From assembly GCA_018816865.1 (NCBI GenBank), contig JAHIUW010000030.1:1-64000 (forward strand): DNA of 64,000 bases, written 5' to 3'. The stretch is from Pseudomonadota bacterium (GTDB lineage Bacteria; Desulfobacterota; Desulfovibrionia; Desulfovibrionales; Desulfovibrionaceae). The position numbers and the translations under genes are program-made. A model generated the notes under the pieces. The model had not been told where the DNA came from and ran no database searches. It saw only the letters and a list, made by a program, of their open reading frames with translations. This document shows, piece by piece, positions 32,577-41,773 of this stretch (within the stretch, counting starts at the first letter, position 1; each line of letters begins with the position of its first letter).

Positions 32577-34943
32577 CTATTTTTTGGTCATGCGGAAGAC
32601 CCCATCCCACTTCTGGCCGGACTTGACCTGTGGGGGGTCGGTTTTGAACTGGTAACAGCGTTGGATGTAGGCCCGGGACGGGGTTGTCTTGCCTTCGGGG
32701 ACTCGCTCGATGGCTTCGGCCTGCTTGAAGACGTCAATGGCCTGATCCCATTCCATGTCCAGGTACAGCTGCATGCCTTGATCAAAGAGCCTGAAGAGCT
32801 GTTGTTCCTGTTCGCTCAGTTCACCCTTCATGGCCACGAGTTCATAGACCTTCACGGGTTCTGACTTGCCCACCACGGCGATATTGTCGATGAAGCGGCA
32901 TTCGACCTTCTCGCGGACGGTGGTTTCGCTGCCATCTTCGTTCCAGGCCGGTTGGTCCAGGACGTATTCGCTGATCAGATTGTAGACCCCGTATTGCTTG
33001 GCCCCGGACTCGAGCCGTGCCGCCAGGTTCACGGCATCGCCCATCATGGTGTAGTTCATGCGCATGGTGCTGCCCATATTGCCGACCACGATCTCGCCTG
33101 AATTCAGGCCGATACGCACCAGCATCCGGTGCACGATGGCCGGCCATTTGTCCCCGACGCCCCATTCCTCGGGCGGGTAGCCCTTGACGTTGCGTTCGGG
33201 CTCATCAGGAGCCTGCTTCTCGGCTTTCCACTTCTCACGCAGCGCAAGAAGGCTGTTTTGCATGTTCACGGCCACCCGGCAGGCGCGCAGGGCATGGTCC
33301 GGGACATCCATCGGGGCTCCGATGAAGGCCACGATGGCGTCGCCCTCGTATTTGTCCAGGGTGCCCCGCTCCAGCAGCAGGATGTCCGTCATCGCGGTCA
33401 GATATTCGTTGAGCAGTTCGACCAGCTGGGTCGCCGTGAGCTTCTCGGAAAAGGTCGAAAAGCTCTGCACGTCAGAAAAAAAGGCTGTGATGACGCGTGC
33501 TTCTCCGCCCAGTTCAGGGTTGGTCTTGTTCTCGAACATCTCGGTGATCAGTTCGGGCGAGAGGTAGCTGGCAAAGGTGGATTGCAGGAATTTCTTGTGC
33601 CCTTCCTCCCGCCAGTATTTGACCAGCGTGAGCAGGGTGAAATTCAACCCCAAGGTCAGGAAGGAATAGAGCGGCGACAGGAAGAAGCCCTTGGACCCCA
33701 TCAGGTAGACCCCTCCTTCCCAGGCGCCCCAGGCGCATGCGCCCAGGGGGATCAGGCTTAAGCCCGCGCTGGCCCAGGTCAGTAGCACGGTGGTCAACAG
33801 GCCCGCGGCAAGAATCACCAGTAATTGCAGACCCGGCGCCCAGGCCGGACGTTGAAGGAATTCCTGACGCAGGATGTTGTCCACCACGGTGGCGTGGACC
33901 TCGACTCCGGGCATCACCGGGTCGAAAGGCGTGGCCCGCAGGTCCTTCAGGCCGGCGGCCGAGGTCCCCAGAAAGACTATTTTTCCTTTCAATTCTCCGG
34001 GCTTGAGTCTGTCGGAGAGGATCTTTGAGGCGGAGAGGTACGGGAACGAGTTCCGGGGGCCCCGATAATGGACGTAGACCTGTCCCTGGCGGTCCACCGG
34101 GATCACTGTCCCCCCTACCCTGACGCTTTCCAGGCCCTGCTCGGAGACCTTGATCACAGCCTGCTTGGCCCCGATGGCGGTCATCAGGGTGGCCATGGAC
34201 AGGCTGGGATAGAGCCTGCCCTGGTATTGGGCGAAGAGCGGTGTCTTGCGGTAGATGCCGTCCAAATCCGGGTTGGTGTTGAAGAACCCGGACATTTTCG
34301 CGGCGGCCCCAAGGGCGGGGATATTGCAGACGATCGAGGGGGCGTCGATCATGAAATCCTTGCTGGGAGGCGCGTTTTTGGATCGCTTTTCCACCAGGCT
34401 GACAGGATGCAGGACACAATCCTTGTTCGTGGCAAGGTGGCCTTCTTCAAAATTCAGGAAATAGCCGAGGACAAAGGGGCCCTGCTCCAGCACGCCTGCC
34501 AGGACCTTGTCGTTGTCCATCAGGACCTCGGGGATACCCGTAAACCCCATATCCACCTGCAGATCGCGCTTAATGTCCTGCTGAATGGTCATGGGGGAGG
34601 TGCGGTCATTTTCCGCGAAGACAATGTCCAGACCCACTGCCAAGGCCCCTGCCTGCTCGATCTTGGCCAGGAGCAGGGCCACGCGGTATCGGGGCCAGGG
34701 CCATTGGCCGTAGGCGGCCAGGGAACGCTCGTCCAGGTCCACGATCACCGGTATCCCGCTGGTCTCGGTGGTGTGCGTGGCTCGCATCATCTGGTCATAG
34801 AGCTTCAGGTTCAGAGCCTGCAGGAATTCCGGGCGTTGCACAAAAAGCCAGGCAATGAACAGGGTCGAGACCATGCCCAGGACAAAGACAAGGGCCCAAC
34901 TGTCCTTGAATCGCTCATAGGCCTTGCGCAACTGTCGTTTCAT
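32577..34943 (-). CDS. CHASE2-domain class III adenylate/guanylate cyclase
   Basis: A 788-residue membrane cyclase. A hydrophobic anchor (ALVFVLGMVSTLFIAWLF) at 17-34 precedes a periplasmic CHASE2 sensory domain at about 40-335 (VDLDERSLAAYGQWPWPR, GLDIVFAENDRTSP). Three further spans lie at about 355-435, then the cytoplasmic cyclase catalytic domain at about 470-660: AFFSDVQSFSTFSEKL (metal Asp 1), KYEGDAIVAFIGAP (metal Asp 2) and RIGLNSGEIVVGNMGS. A C-terminal helical TPR-like region follows. It should turn ATP into cAMP in response to a periplasmic cue. It is apparently its own transcription unit, upstream of its terminator. Confidence 0.92.
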   Translation of the reverse strand: MKRQLRKAYERFKDSWALVFVLGMVSTLFIAWLFVQRPEFLQALNLKLYDQMMRATHTTETSGIPVIVDLDERSLAAYGQWPWPRYRVALLLAKIEQAGALAVGLDIVFAENDRTSPMTIQQDIKRDLQVDMGFTGIPEVLMDNDKVLAGVLEQGPFVLGYFLNFEEGHLATNKDCVLHPVSLVEKRSKNAPPSKDFMIDAPSIVCNIPALGAAAKMSGFFNTNPDLDGIYRKTPLFAQYQGRLYPSLSMATLMTAIGAKQAVIKVSEQGLESVRVGGTVIPVDRQGQVYVHYRGPRNSFPYLSASKILSDRLKPGELKGKIVFLGTSAAGLKDLRATPFDPVMPGVEVHATVVDNILRQEFLQRPAWAPGLQLLVILAAGLLTTVLLTWASAGLSLIPLGACAWGAWEGGVYLMGSKGFFLSPLYSFLTLGLNFTLLTLVKYWREEGHKKFLQSTFASYLSPELITEMFENKTNPELGGEARVITAFFSDVQSFSTFSEKLTATQLVELLNEYLTAMTDILLLERGTLDKYEGDAIVAFIGAPMDVPDHALRACRVAVNMQNSLLALREKWKAEKQAPDEPERNVKGYPPEEWGVGDKWPAIVHRMLVRIGLNSGEIVVGNMGSTMRMNYTMMGDAVNLAARLESGAKQYGVYNLISEYVLDQPAWNEDGSETTVREKVECRFIDNIAVVGKSEPVKVYELVAMKGELSEQEQQLFRLFDQGMQLYLDMEWDQAIDVFKQAEAIERVPEGKTTPSRAYIQRCYQFKTDPPQVKSGQKWDGVFRMTKK

Positions 34944-35130
34944 AATGGCGTCATTCCCCGGTTAAACGGCCTGCCGGACCTTTCGGAGAAAAAAAAGGGC
35001 CAGGATTTCCTGGCACTGATACCAGAATTCGCGATCAAGGAAAACAAAATGGAATGACTTGCCGGGCGATGTGCCCAATGAATTATTAAGATTCGAAATA
35101 AAATCGGAGAGATACATCTTTGTTGAAGCA

Positions 35131-36039
35131 TCACTTCATGTTTTCAGGCGGGAGATAAGTCCATTCCAGAGGCGGCTGGGTCTTCCAGCGGCGATGCAGC
35201 CAGTACCACTGCTCGGGCCAACGGCAGACGGCCCGCTCCACGGCCTGGGTGTAAAACAGAGCCGCCTTCTGGATTTTTTGTTCCCGGCTGCCCGTGAGTT
35301 CCCGGGTGTCGAGGGCCTGTTCGGTGTGCAGGATATAGCCGCCGTCTTCACCGCGGACCAGAAACAGGGGTTGGATAAGGGCTTCGCTTCTGATGGCCAA
35401 CAGTGCGGGCCCCATGTTCACGGCGGCGATCTTCTTCAGAAACGGCAGGAAGACCGCTTCCGTTGTGCTGCAGTTGTGATCCACCAGGAACCCTGTTGCC
35501 CCGCCTTTTTTCAGGCATCTCAGAACCTTGAGAACGGCCTGGCGGTGCTCGACCACCTGGATTGAGGGCTTGGCGCGCATGCGGGTCATGATCTTGTGCA
35601 AGGCCTCGTCCTTGGGACGTCGGACTACGATCTGCTTGTGTCTTGCCGGGATCAGCACATGGTAGATGCTGATCATCAGTTCCCAGGCCCCCAGATGGGC
35701 CGAGGTCCCCACAAAGGGCCGGTCCGTGTCGAGCATGGCTTGGAAGGATTCGGGGTCGGAGATGGTCAGGCGTTCCTGGATGAATCGTTTGTCCACGTCC
35801 TTGGACAGAAAGAGTTCCATGAAGGAGCGCCCTGTATTCTCGAAGTTTCTGCGGGTCATGGCCCGGGCCTGCTCTTGGCTGACGCCCAGATGGTAGACCA
35901 TGTTTTCTTCGGCCATGGCCCGGCGGTCCTTGAGCATGGTCCAGAGCAGGGTTCCGAGACGGGAGCCCCAGCGCTCCACCCCGTCAAAACCCAACGACTG
36001 CCCTACTCCGGCAAGCACTTCGTACAACACATCCTTCAT
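35131..36039 (-). CDS. LpxL/LpxM-type lipid A acyltransferase
   Basis: A 302-residue lysophospholipid acyltransferase-type enzyme (HtrB/LpxL/LpxM family) that adds a secondary acyl chain to lipid A. The catalytic motif appears as VGTSAHLGAWELMI (HxxxxE) near residue 117, with FENTGRSFMELFL before it and GFLVDHNCSTTEAVFLPFLK after it, all usual. Ending region WYWLHRRWKTQPP is typical. It begins at the base after the deacetylase stop, so it is translationally close to it. The small upstream gap 34944-35130 shows nothing. Confidence 0.88.
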   Translation of the reverse strand: MKDVLYEVLAGVGQSLGFDGVERWGSRLGTLLWTMLKDRRAMAEENMVYHLGVSQEQARAMTRRNFENTGRSFMELFLSKDVDKRFIQERLTISDPESFQAMLDTDRPFVGTSAHLGAWELMISIYHVLIPARHKQIVVRRPKDEALHKIMTRMRAKPSIQVVEHRQAVLKVLRCLKKGGATGFLVDHNCSTTEAVFLPFLKKIAAVNMGPALLAIRSEALIQPLFLVRGEDGGYILHTEQALDTRELTGSREQKIQKAALFYTQAVERAVCRWPEQWYWLHRRWKTQPPLEWTYLPPENMK

Positions 36040-36966
36040 CTAGATCCTCGTGCTCGAATACAAGGCTGCCATCCAGGGCCTGCTGTATAATGCAACCCGG
36101 GAGGCGAACCAGTTCAGTCCCTTGTTGCGCCTCACTTCCAGTCGGGGGATATCCCCTGGGGGAGTTCCTCGCCTGACGGTACCGCGTTTCAGGGTGAAGC
36201 GCAGCTTCAGCCCCGCCTCTTCGGCCGCCTGTTCGGCTGTGGATTGAGATTCACCCCAGGGCCAGGCAAAGGCCTCAACCGGTCGCATCAGTTTCGATTC
36301 CAACTCATTGCGGCTGTCTTGCAAATCTTTCTTCACCCTGGAAAAAAATCCTTGAGTGGTCTCCTGGCGTTGTTCTTGCGCCAGCCACAAGGGGCGGGAG
36401 AGTTCCGGCACCAGCTTGGAATGTGGTCCGTGTTGCCCGCACAGCCGTGCATACGCCCAATGGTCAGGCAATTCAACCAGTTCCGGCTTTGAGCCCGGCC
36501 CCATCCCGTGTGTCGAGGAATGGCTGCCTGTCTCAAAGACGCCTTCTTCAAGCATCTCTTTAAGTTCTTGCCAGGACAGCCAGGGGCTGCGGTTCTGATT
36601 CAGTAGAAAGTCCAGATGCGCCTGATGGGCAACGATTTCTCCATCAAACCCCGGTTCGTTGTCCGGACGCATCCGGTCATTGATCACGAAGACCGTGGCG
36701 CACAGCCCCAGTTGCTTCAGAAGCGGCCTTGCAAAGGTGTACAGGTCGCGAAATCCGTCATCGAAGGTGATCATGACCGAAGGACGCTCCAGGGGGTCCC
36801 CGGCCAGAAACAGGCGAAGTTCGCGCTGACCAAGGGTGCGGACGTCATTGTCCTTGAGCCAGCGCATTTGTTGGGCAAAGGATTCCCTGGGAACGCCGTT
36901 GCCCCCCAGGTTGTGATAGCACAACACGGGCACGGATTTTTTTCCAAGCAATCTAGCCCAATTCAT
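36040..36966 (-). CDS. Polysaccharide deacetylase
   Basis: A 308-residue carbohydrate esterase family 4 (NodB-type) protein. The N-terminal VPVLCYHNLGG, MITFDDGFRDLYTFARPLL (metal Asp) near residue 77 and SHSSTHGMG (His pair, near 152) are the catalytic landmarks; SWQELKEMLEEG and LVELPDHW follow the usual order. I begin at ATG 36966, with GGAG 9 bases upstream; a GTG at 36996 is an alternative. Position between an MsbA-like flippase and an LpxL-like acyltransferase suggests a role in lipid A or O-antigen trimming, which is inference. Its start overlaps the end of the broken ORF upstream by 14 bases. Confidence 0.85.
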   Translation of the reverse strand: MNWARLLGKKSVPVLCYHNLGGNGVPRESFAQQMRWLKDNDVRTLGQRELRLFLAGDPLERPSVMITFDDGFRDLYTFARPLLKQLGLCATVFVINDRMRPDNEPGFDGEIVAHQAHLDFLLNQNRSPWLSWQELKEMLEEGVFETGSHSSTHGMGPGSKPELVELPDHWAYARLCGQHGPHSKLVPELSRPLWLAQEQRQETTQGFFSRVKKDLQDSRNELESKLMRPVEAFAWPWGESQSTAEQAAEEAGLKLRFTLKRGTVRRGTPPGDIPRLEVRRNKGLNWFASRVALYSRPWMAALYSSTRI

Positions 36967-37234
36967 GAAGTTTGTTCTCCAAAATCCTGTGTTCACGATC
37001 CAGGGCCTGCTGCGTCATCTTGCCCTCGGGCAGTGCATAGGGCTCGCCATTGACTAGGCGACGACGGCAAAACGGCTTGGGCAGTTCGAGTACCGACAGG
37101 CAAAGCCCATCTGCCGCCCCTGTTTCCAGCACCTGCTCGGCATTGCGAAGATCAATGCGCGGGGTTCGACAGAGCAGCCGCTACAAGGGCACGATGATGA
37201 AGGTTAGTGTCCCCGGGGAGATCTTGATCTTCAT
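36953..37234 (-). pseudogene. Small ORF interrupted by an in-frame TAG codon
   Basis: A 93-codon reading frame that begins 12 bases after the MsbA-like gene stop, has its own GGAG site (9 bases before ATG 37234), and ends overlapping the start of the deacetylase gene by 14 bases, exactly the spacing of a real operon gene. It is broken at codon 18 by TAG (plus strand CTA, 37181-37183). The frame then stays open for 75 codons with protein-like composition (LRNAEQVLETGAADGL, LPKPFCRRRLVNGEPYALPEG, a helical TQQALDREHRILENKLHELG end, shown in parts). No homolog is recognised. A point mutation or sequencing error from TAC/TAT is the simplest explanation; an in-frame GTG start at EQVLE could yield a shorter product of about 60 residues. 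Confidence 0.6.
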
Positions 37235-37246
37235 CGCGCAGAACTC

Positions 37247-39031
37247 CTAGCAGACTGGTCCGGTGGCCTGGGGATCATCCTGGAACTGCATGGAGTGCAG
37301 ACGGGTATAGAGTTCACACGTTTCCAACAGTTCCGAATGGGTGCCGGTGTCCACCACCTTGCCGTTCTGCATGACCACAATCAGGTCGGCACCGATGACG
37401 GTGGACAGGCGGTGAGCGATGACCACGCTGGTTCGGTTCTGCATCAGGTTTTCCAGTGCAGCCTGGACCTTGCGTTCGGCTTCGGTGTCCAGCGCGCTGG
37501 TGGCCTCATCCAGAATGAGCAGCGGCGGATTCTTGAACAACGCCCGGGCAATGGTCAGGCGCTGCTTCTGGCCACCGGAGATCTTGACCCCCCGCTCACC
37601 CAGCACCGTGTCGTAGCCGCCAGGCATTTCCGTCACGAATTCATGGGCATAGGCCGTACGGGCGCAGGATTCGACGCGTTCCATGTCGGTTCCGCCCTGG
37701 CCGTAGGCGATGTTGTCGGCCACGGAGGCATCGAAGAGGAAGGCATCCTGGGAGACGATGCCCACGTTGCGCCGCAGGGAATTCAGGGTGTAGTCCTCCA
37801 GGGGGATGCCATTCAGGCGAATCTGGCCCTGCTGAGGCAGATAGAAACGGGGGATCAGGTTCACCAGGGTCGTCTTTCCGGAGCCTGAGGGGCCCACCAG
37901 GGCCACGCGCTGGCCGGCTTTGACGGTCAGGCTGACATCGTCCAGGGCCGGTCGTTGGCTTCCCGGGTAGAAGAAGCTTATGTGCTCCAGCGTGAGTTCG
38001 CAAAATGGCGGCTCAAATACCGTGCTTCCGCCCTGCTCCTTCACTATCTCCGGGGAGTCCAGGATCTCAAAGACCCGTTCGGCCCCTGCCAAGGCGCGCT
38101 GGATCTCCATGTTGTTGCTGTTGAATCTCTTGATGGGCTCATAGATCAGTCCCGCTGCCACCACAAAGGCGATGAACTGTCCCTGGGACACTTCACCGGC
38201 CATGACTTGGCCACCGCAGTACCACATCACCAGGGCGATGCCCATGGCGCCGATAAAATCCATGATGGGCGAGGACATTTCCGAAAAGATGACTTCCTTC
38301 TCGGCGATGCTGACCAGCCGCTGGTTTTGCTTGGCGAAGCGGGCGTTTTCTCCCCGCTCGTTGGCAAAGGCCTTGACCACGCGCACGCCGTTGAAGACCT
38401 CGTTCAGGATGACCGAGATATCCGAAATCTTGCTCTGGTTCTTGCGACCGATCTTGCGCAGCTTTTTGCCGAAGAAGATGATCGGATACACGGCCACCGG
38501 GAAGATGAAGATCGCCATGGAGGCCAGCTTGGGATTCATGTACACAGCCACGCCCATGTAGCCCACCACCTCCAGGCAGCTGCGGATGAGCATCACGATG
38601 GACGGCAGGCTGTTGCGGATCATGTTGACATCCATGATGATCCGGGACTGGAGCATGCCCACCTGCGTGTCGTCGAAATAGACCATGGGCAGCCGCAGTA
38701 TCTTTTCGTGCAACTCGTTGCGCAGTTTTTCGAGCACCTTGAGTCCGCACATGCGCATCAGATAGTTCTGCAGATAGCGGAACACCCCCTTGCCCATGAA
38801 AGTGAGCACGAACAGTGCGGGATAGATGACCAGGGCGTTGCTATCGTGCTTGTCGAATATTTCATCCCAGGCCGGTTGGGACAGGTAGGCTGAAAAGGTG
38901 GATGCCCCGGCCACGATGCCCATGGAAAACAGCGCCAGAATGATGCGCCCCTTGTAGGGCGCGAAGTAGCCAAGACACCGCTTGAGCAGGGGAATGCTCT
39001 TGATGGTGAACTGTTTTTTCTCTGAACCCAC
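37247..39031 (-). CDS. MsbA-like ABC transporter, ATPase-permease
   Basis: A 594-residue half transporter: six membrane spans in the first 330 residues, then one ATPase with Walker A GPSGSGKTTL (residue 380), signature ISGGQKQRLTIARAL, Walker B LLILDEATSALD and H-loop VIAHRLS. The plan and the FNGVRVVKAFANE coupling helix fit MsbA-type lipid A flippases; a subset of such proteins export other lipids. The start is GTG. It is first in a minus-strand group with the broken ORF, deacetylase and LpxL-like acyltransferase, which supports a lipid A function. Confidence 0.88.
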   Translation of the reverse strand: MGSEKKQFTIKSIPLLKRCLGYFAPYKGRIILALFSMGIVAGASTFSAYLSQPAWDEIFDKHDSNALVIYPALFVLTFMGKGVFRYLQNYLMRMCGLKVLEKLRNELHEKILRLPMVYFDDTQVGMLQSRIIMDVNMIRNSLPSIVMLIRSCLEVVGYMGVAVYMNPKLASMAIFIFPVAVYPIIFFGKKLRKIGRKNQSKISDISVILNEVFNGVRVVKAFANERGENARFAKQNQRLVSIAEKEVIFSEMSSPIMDFIGAMGIALVMWYCGGQVMAGEVSQGQFIAFVVAAGLIYEPIKRFNSNNMEIQRALAGAERVFEILDSPEIVKEQGGSTVFEPPFCELTLEHISFFYPGSQRPALDDVSLTVKAGQRVALVGPSGSGKTTLVNLIPRFYLPQQGQIRLNGIPLEDYTLNSLRRNVGIVSQDAFLFDASVADNIAYGQGGTDMERVESCARTAYAHEFVTEMPGGYDTVLGERGVKISGGQKQRLTIARALFKNPPLLILDEATSALDTEAERKVQAALENLMQNRTSVVIAHRLSTVIGADLIVVMQNGKVVDTGTHSELLETCELYTRLHSMQFQDDPQATGPVC

Positions 39032-39269
39032 GTATTATTCCTTATGAATCGCCGTGAGGGTTTCCTCATCCAGGCGGTGGTTGTGACTCGGTGTGCCCCG
39101 GTGATAGTGCATCCGGGCTCGGAAAGCCAGTCGGACACGTCGTGAAGATCATCAAAACCGATGATTCCCGATACACTTGACCGATGTCCATGGGAAATAT
39201 CTATTTGACCCGCCGGGGAGTCTCGCGTTCCATGGGAATGAGAATGAACATCCTCAAGGAGAACCGCTG

Positions 39270-39902
39270 ATGTCCGATATCGTCCTGGACTGTAAGGGCC
39301 TGCCCTGCCCGCAACCAGTCTTACAATGCAAGCAGTGTATTGACAATGATCATCCCTCCTCGTTGTCCGTTGTCGTGGACAACGAGGCCGCCCGAGAGAA
39401 CGTGATCCGATTCCTGGAATCCAAAGGTTACCAAGCCATTTTCACCAGCGGCGATCAGCAATGGCGCATCGTTGCTTCCGGCAAGAGCGCTTCCGGCGAC
39501 CAGGCCTTGAGCGCTGACGCATGCGGCTGCGAGGTCATGAGCCAGGCCCAGTTACAGGCCCTGGAGCAGAAGATCACCGTCTTCGTCCCCTCCGACGTCA
39601 TCGGCAAGGGCGACGACGTCCTGGGCGGCAAGTTGCTGGTGAACTTTGTCGCCACCCTGCCCGAACTCGGGGACGAGCTGTGGCGCATCGTGCTGGTCAA
39701 TGCGGCAGTCAGGCTCTCCGTGCCCGGTCATCCCTGCTTCAACGGCTTGAAAATTCTGGAGGATGCGGGCGTGACAATCCTCGTCTGCGGCACCTGTCTG
39801 GACCATTTCGGTCTCTTGAAGGACAAAGGGTTGGGGCAGACCACCAATATGTTGGATGTGGTCACCTCCATGCAGCTTGCCAGCAAGGTCATTCACGTCT
39901 AG
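39270..39902 (+). CDS. yedF: YedF-type sulfurtransferase-like selenium metabolism protein
   Basis: A 210-residue fusion of a TusA/SirA domain (LDCKGLPCPQPVLQCKQCI, with the CPxP cysteine) and a C-terminal DsrE/DsrF-like domain (VNAAVRLSVPGHPCFNGLKIL, VCGTCLDHFGLLKDKGLG). This is the architecture of YedF (TIGR03527), reported with selenium metabolism genes and suspected to carry sulfur or selenium; no experimental role is settled. The ATG at 39270 has AAGGAG 9 bases upstream; 31 codons of open frame before it lack homology. It is followed 9 bases later by an rluB-like gene, so probably co-transcribed. Confidence 0.85.
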   Translation: MSDIVLDCKGLPCPQPVLQCKQCIDNDHPSSLSVVVDNEAARENVIRFLESKGYQAIFTSGDQQWRIVASGKSASGDQALSADACGCEVMSQAQLQALEQKITVFVPSDVIGKGDDVLGGKLLVNFVATLPELGDELWRIVLVNAAVRLSVPGHPCFNGLKILEDAGVTILVCGTCLDHFGLLKDKGLGQTTNMLDVVTSMQLASKVIHV

Positions 39903-39911
39903 TTTCCGGGC

Positions 39912-40760
39912 ATGTCAAACACACACGATTCAATCAATCCATCCGATGCCGAGAGCGGCACGTCCGCTCTCGTTCGCATCAATAAGGCTCTGTCCATGGC
40001 CGGGGTCTGTTCCCGCCGTGCCGCCGACGATCTTGTTGCCCAGGGGCTTGTGGCCGTTAACGACGTGATCGTCACCTCTGCCGGAACCAAGGTCGATCCG
40101 GCCCTGGATTGCGTCACCGTCCAGGGCGAGCCCGTTGTCCTGTCTGCTCCTGGAGAAGGTCAACTCCACTATGTCCTGATCAACAAGCCCACCCAGGTGG
40201 TGACCACGGTCAGCGATCCCCAGGGCCGCCGAACCGTGATGGATGTGCTGCCCGCCCGGCTGCAGAAACACCGGCTTTTTCCTGTGGGAAGGCTGGATTT
40301 CTTCTCTCAGGGGCTGCTGCTGTTGACCAACGACGGAGAGTTGGCGAACCGCCTGACCCATCCGCGCTGGCATCTGCCCAAGGTCTATCACGTCACGATC
40401 CGTGGCGAGGTGTCCGAGGCCAAGCTGGAAACCATGCGCCAGGGCATGGTCCTGGCCGAAGGCGAAACACTGGCTCCCATGGGGGTGGACATTGTGAACC
40501 GCCAAGCCGGGACCGTGAAGTTGGGGATCACGCTCATTCAGGGACTCAATCGCCAGATCCGGCGCATGTGTCGGGACCTCGGGTTGACGGTCCTGCGTCT
40601 GGAGCGTGTGGCCCAGGGCCCCATCGATTTGGGCGACCTTCGCGAGGGGCAGGTCCGTGTGCTTGTGCCCGAAGAGATCAACACCCTGCTCCGGGCCGTT
40701 GGCCTGGAGCCCAAAAAAAGACAGGCCCCCCGCACTGGCGAAAGGCCTGCCAAGGGCTAA
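39912..40760 (+). CDS. RsuA/RluB-family pseudouridine synthase
   Basis: A 282-residue enzyme that isomerises a uridine in ribosomal RNA. An S4 domain (RINKALSMAGVCSRRAADDLV) leads, and the catalytic motif is VGRLDFFSQGLLLLTNDGEL with the Asp at about residue 120. QGLNRQIRRMCRDLGL and LRLERVAQGPIDLG are the typical later parts of the RsuA/RluB/RluE group. A basic tail (KKRQAPRTGERPAKG) ends it. Assignment to RluB rather than RsuA is uncertain. It overlaps the convergent lolA gene by 3 bases. Confidence 0.9.
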   Translation: MSNTHDSINPSDAESGTSALVRINKALSMAGVCSRRAADDLVAQGLVAVNDVIVTSAGTKVDPALDCVTVQGEPVVLSAPGEGQLHYVLINKPTQVVTTVSDPQGRRTVMDVLPARLQKHRLFPVGRLDFFSQGLLLLTNDGELANRLTHPRWHLPKVYHVTIRGEVSEAKLETMRQGMVLAEGETLAPMGVDIVNRQAGTVKLGITLIQGLNRQIRRMCRDLGLTVLRLERVAQGPIDLGDLREGQVRVLVPEEINTLLRAVGLEPKKRQAPRTGERPAKG

Positions 40761-41407
40761 TCCTTGGTGTTGTCGTAAATCTGGGTTTCCGGTGGCGGAG
40801 CAAAGCGAAAGGCGCTGTCCGGCAGGTCCGGGTTCATGACGATCCCCGTCAGGGTCACGGTGTTCTCGTTGCCGAAAAAGTCCCGGATTTGTACCTTTTG
40901 CAATAGGGAATGCTGCGGCGTCAGCCACAGATAAGCCTGGACCATTTCGGGTTCGGGTTCCTTGGGGATCAGTTCCAGTTTTTCCAATCCCTCCTCGCGC
41001 CCCAGAGAAGTCACCCAGAAGTCGTCCTGCAGGTTGGCCTTGCCGGAGATGAATCGCAGCACTGTCTTGGACGACAGGACCTGCGCCACGGTGTACTTGT
41101 AAGCGGCCTTCTCCAACGGGAAATGGCTCCAGACCTCTTGACTGCCCACCACCAACAGTTCCGGCTCCGGTTCCGTGGTTTCCCAACGGATCAGACCGGG
41201 CTGGCGAAAGACAATCGTCCCCTTGCGCAACTGGGTTTCTTTGCTGGCAGCGTTGAGCATCTCCTGGTTGAAAGCGGCGGAAAAGCTCTCCAGGGATTCG
41301 TAACGAGCCTGCATGGAGGCGGTCAGTGCCGCGACGTCGGCTGCCCGGGCAACAGGGACCATGAGCAGGATGCCCAGAATCAGGGCCGGAATGCGAATCA
41401 GGTGCAT
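40757..41407 (-). CDS. lolA: Outer membrane lipoprotein carrier LolA
   Basis: LolA shuttles lipoproteins across the periplasm to the outer membrane. The 216-residue precursor has a cleavable signal (MHLIRIPALILGILLMVPVARA) and a mature domain with MQARYESLESFSAAFNQEM, FRQPGLIRWETTEP and DFWVTSLG, typical of the family, though short in conserved motif strength. GGAGGAAAG precedes the ATG at 41407; an upstream in-frame ATG is at 41530 but would hide the signal. It converges with the rluB-like gene. Upstream 41530-41773 carries an AT-rich stretch of unknown function. Confidence 0.82.
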   Translation of the reverse strand: MHLIRIPALILGILLMVPVARAADVAALTASMQARYESLESFSAAFNQEMLNAASKETQLRKGTIVFRQPGLIRWETTEPEPELLVVGSQEVWSHFPLEKAAYKYTVAQVLSSKTVLRFISGKANLQDDFWVTSLGREEGLEKLELIPKEPEPEMVQAYLWLTPQHSLLQKVQIRDFFGNENTVTLTGIVMNPDLPDSAFRFAPPPETQIYDNTKD

Positions 41408-41773
41408 GGTACTGCTTTCCTCCAGAGAGTGTAATGAGCTTGGCGCAATTGGTCTGGGAAATCTTAACCATTCCCATGTGATTTGCAAGCCGCCGGGGAT
41501 CGCCTTCCCTGGCTCCACCCCGCAGGCCATACGTTCTTGATGCTGTGCATCAACTCCTGCAATCCAGGAGACCGTATCGGGGAGCCTCAGATCTTTTTCA
41601 AGTAATTCAATATGATATTACACGCCATCTATGTTTTACTTTGCAGCAGCATTTTATCCATGGTAAGGAATGTACTTAAGGGGTGGGTACATCGTTTTCG
41701 TGACCACATGCATCATGGGATTCCGGCTCTTGGGGTACGGGACGCTGTTACAGTAGAACCATGAGGGCCTTTC

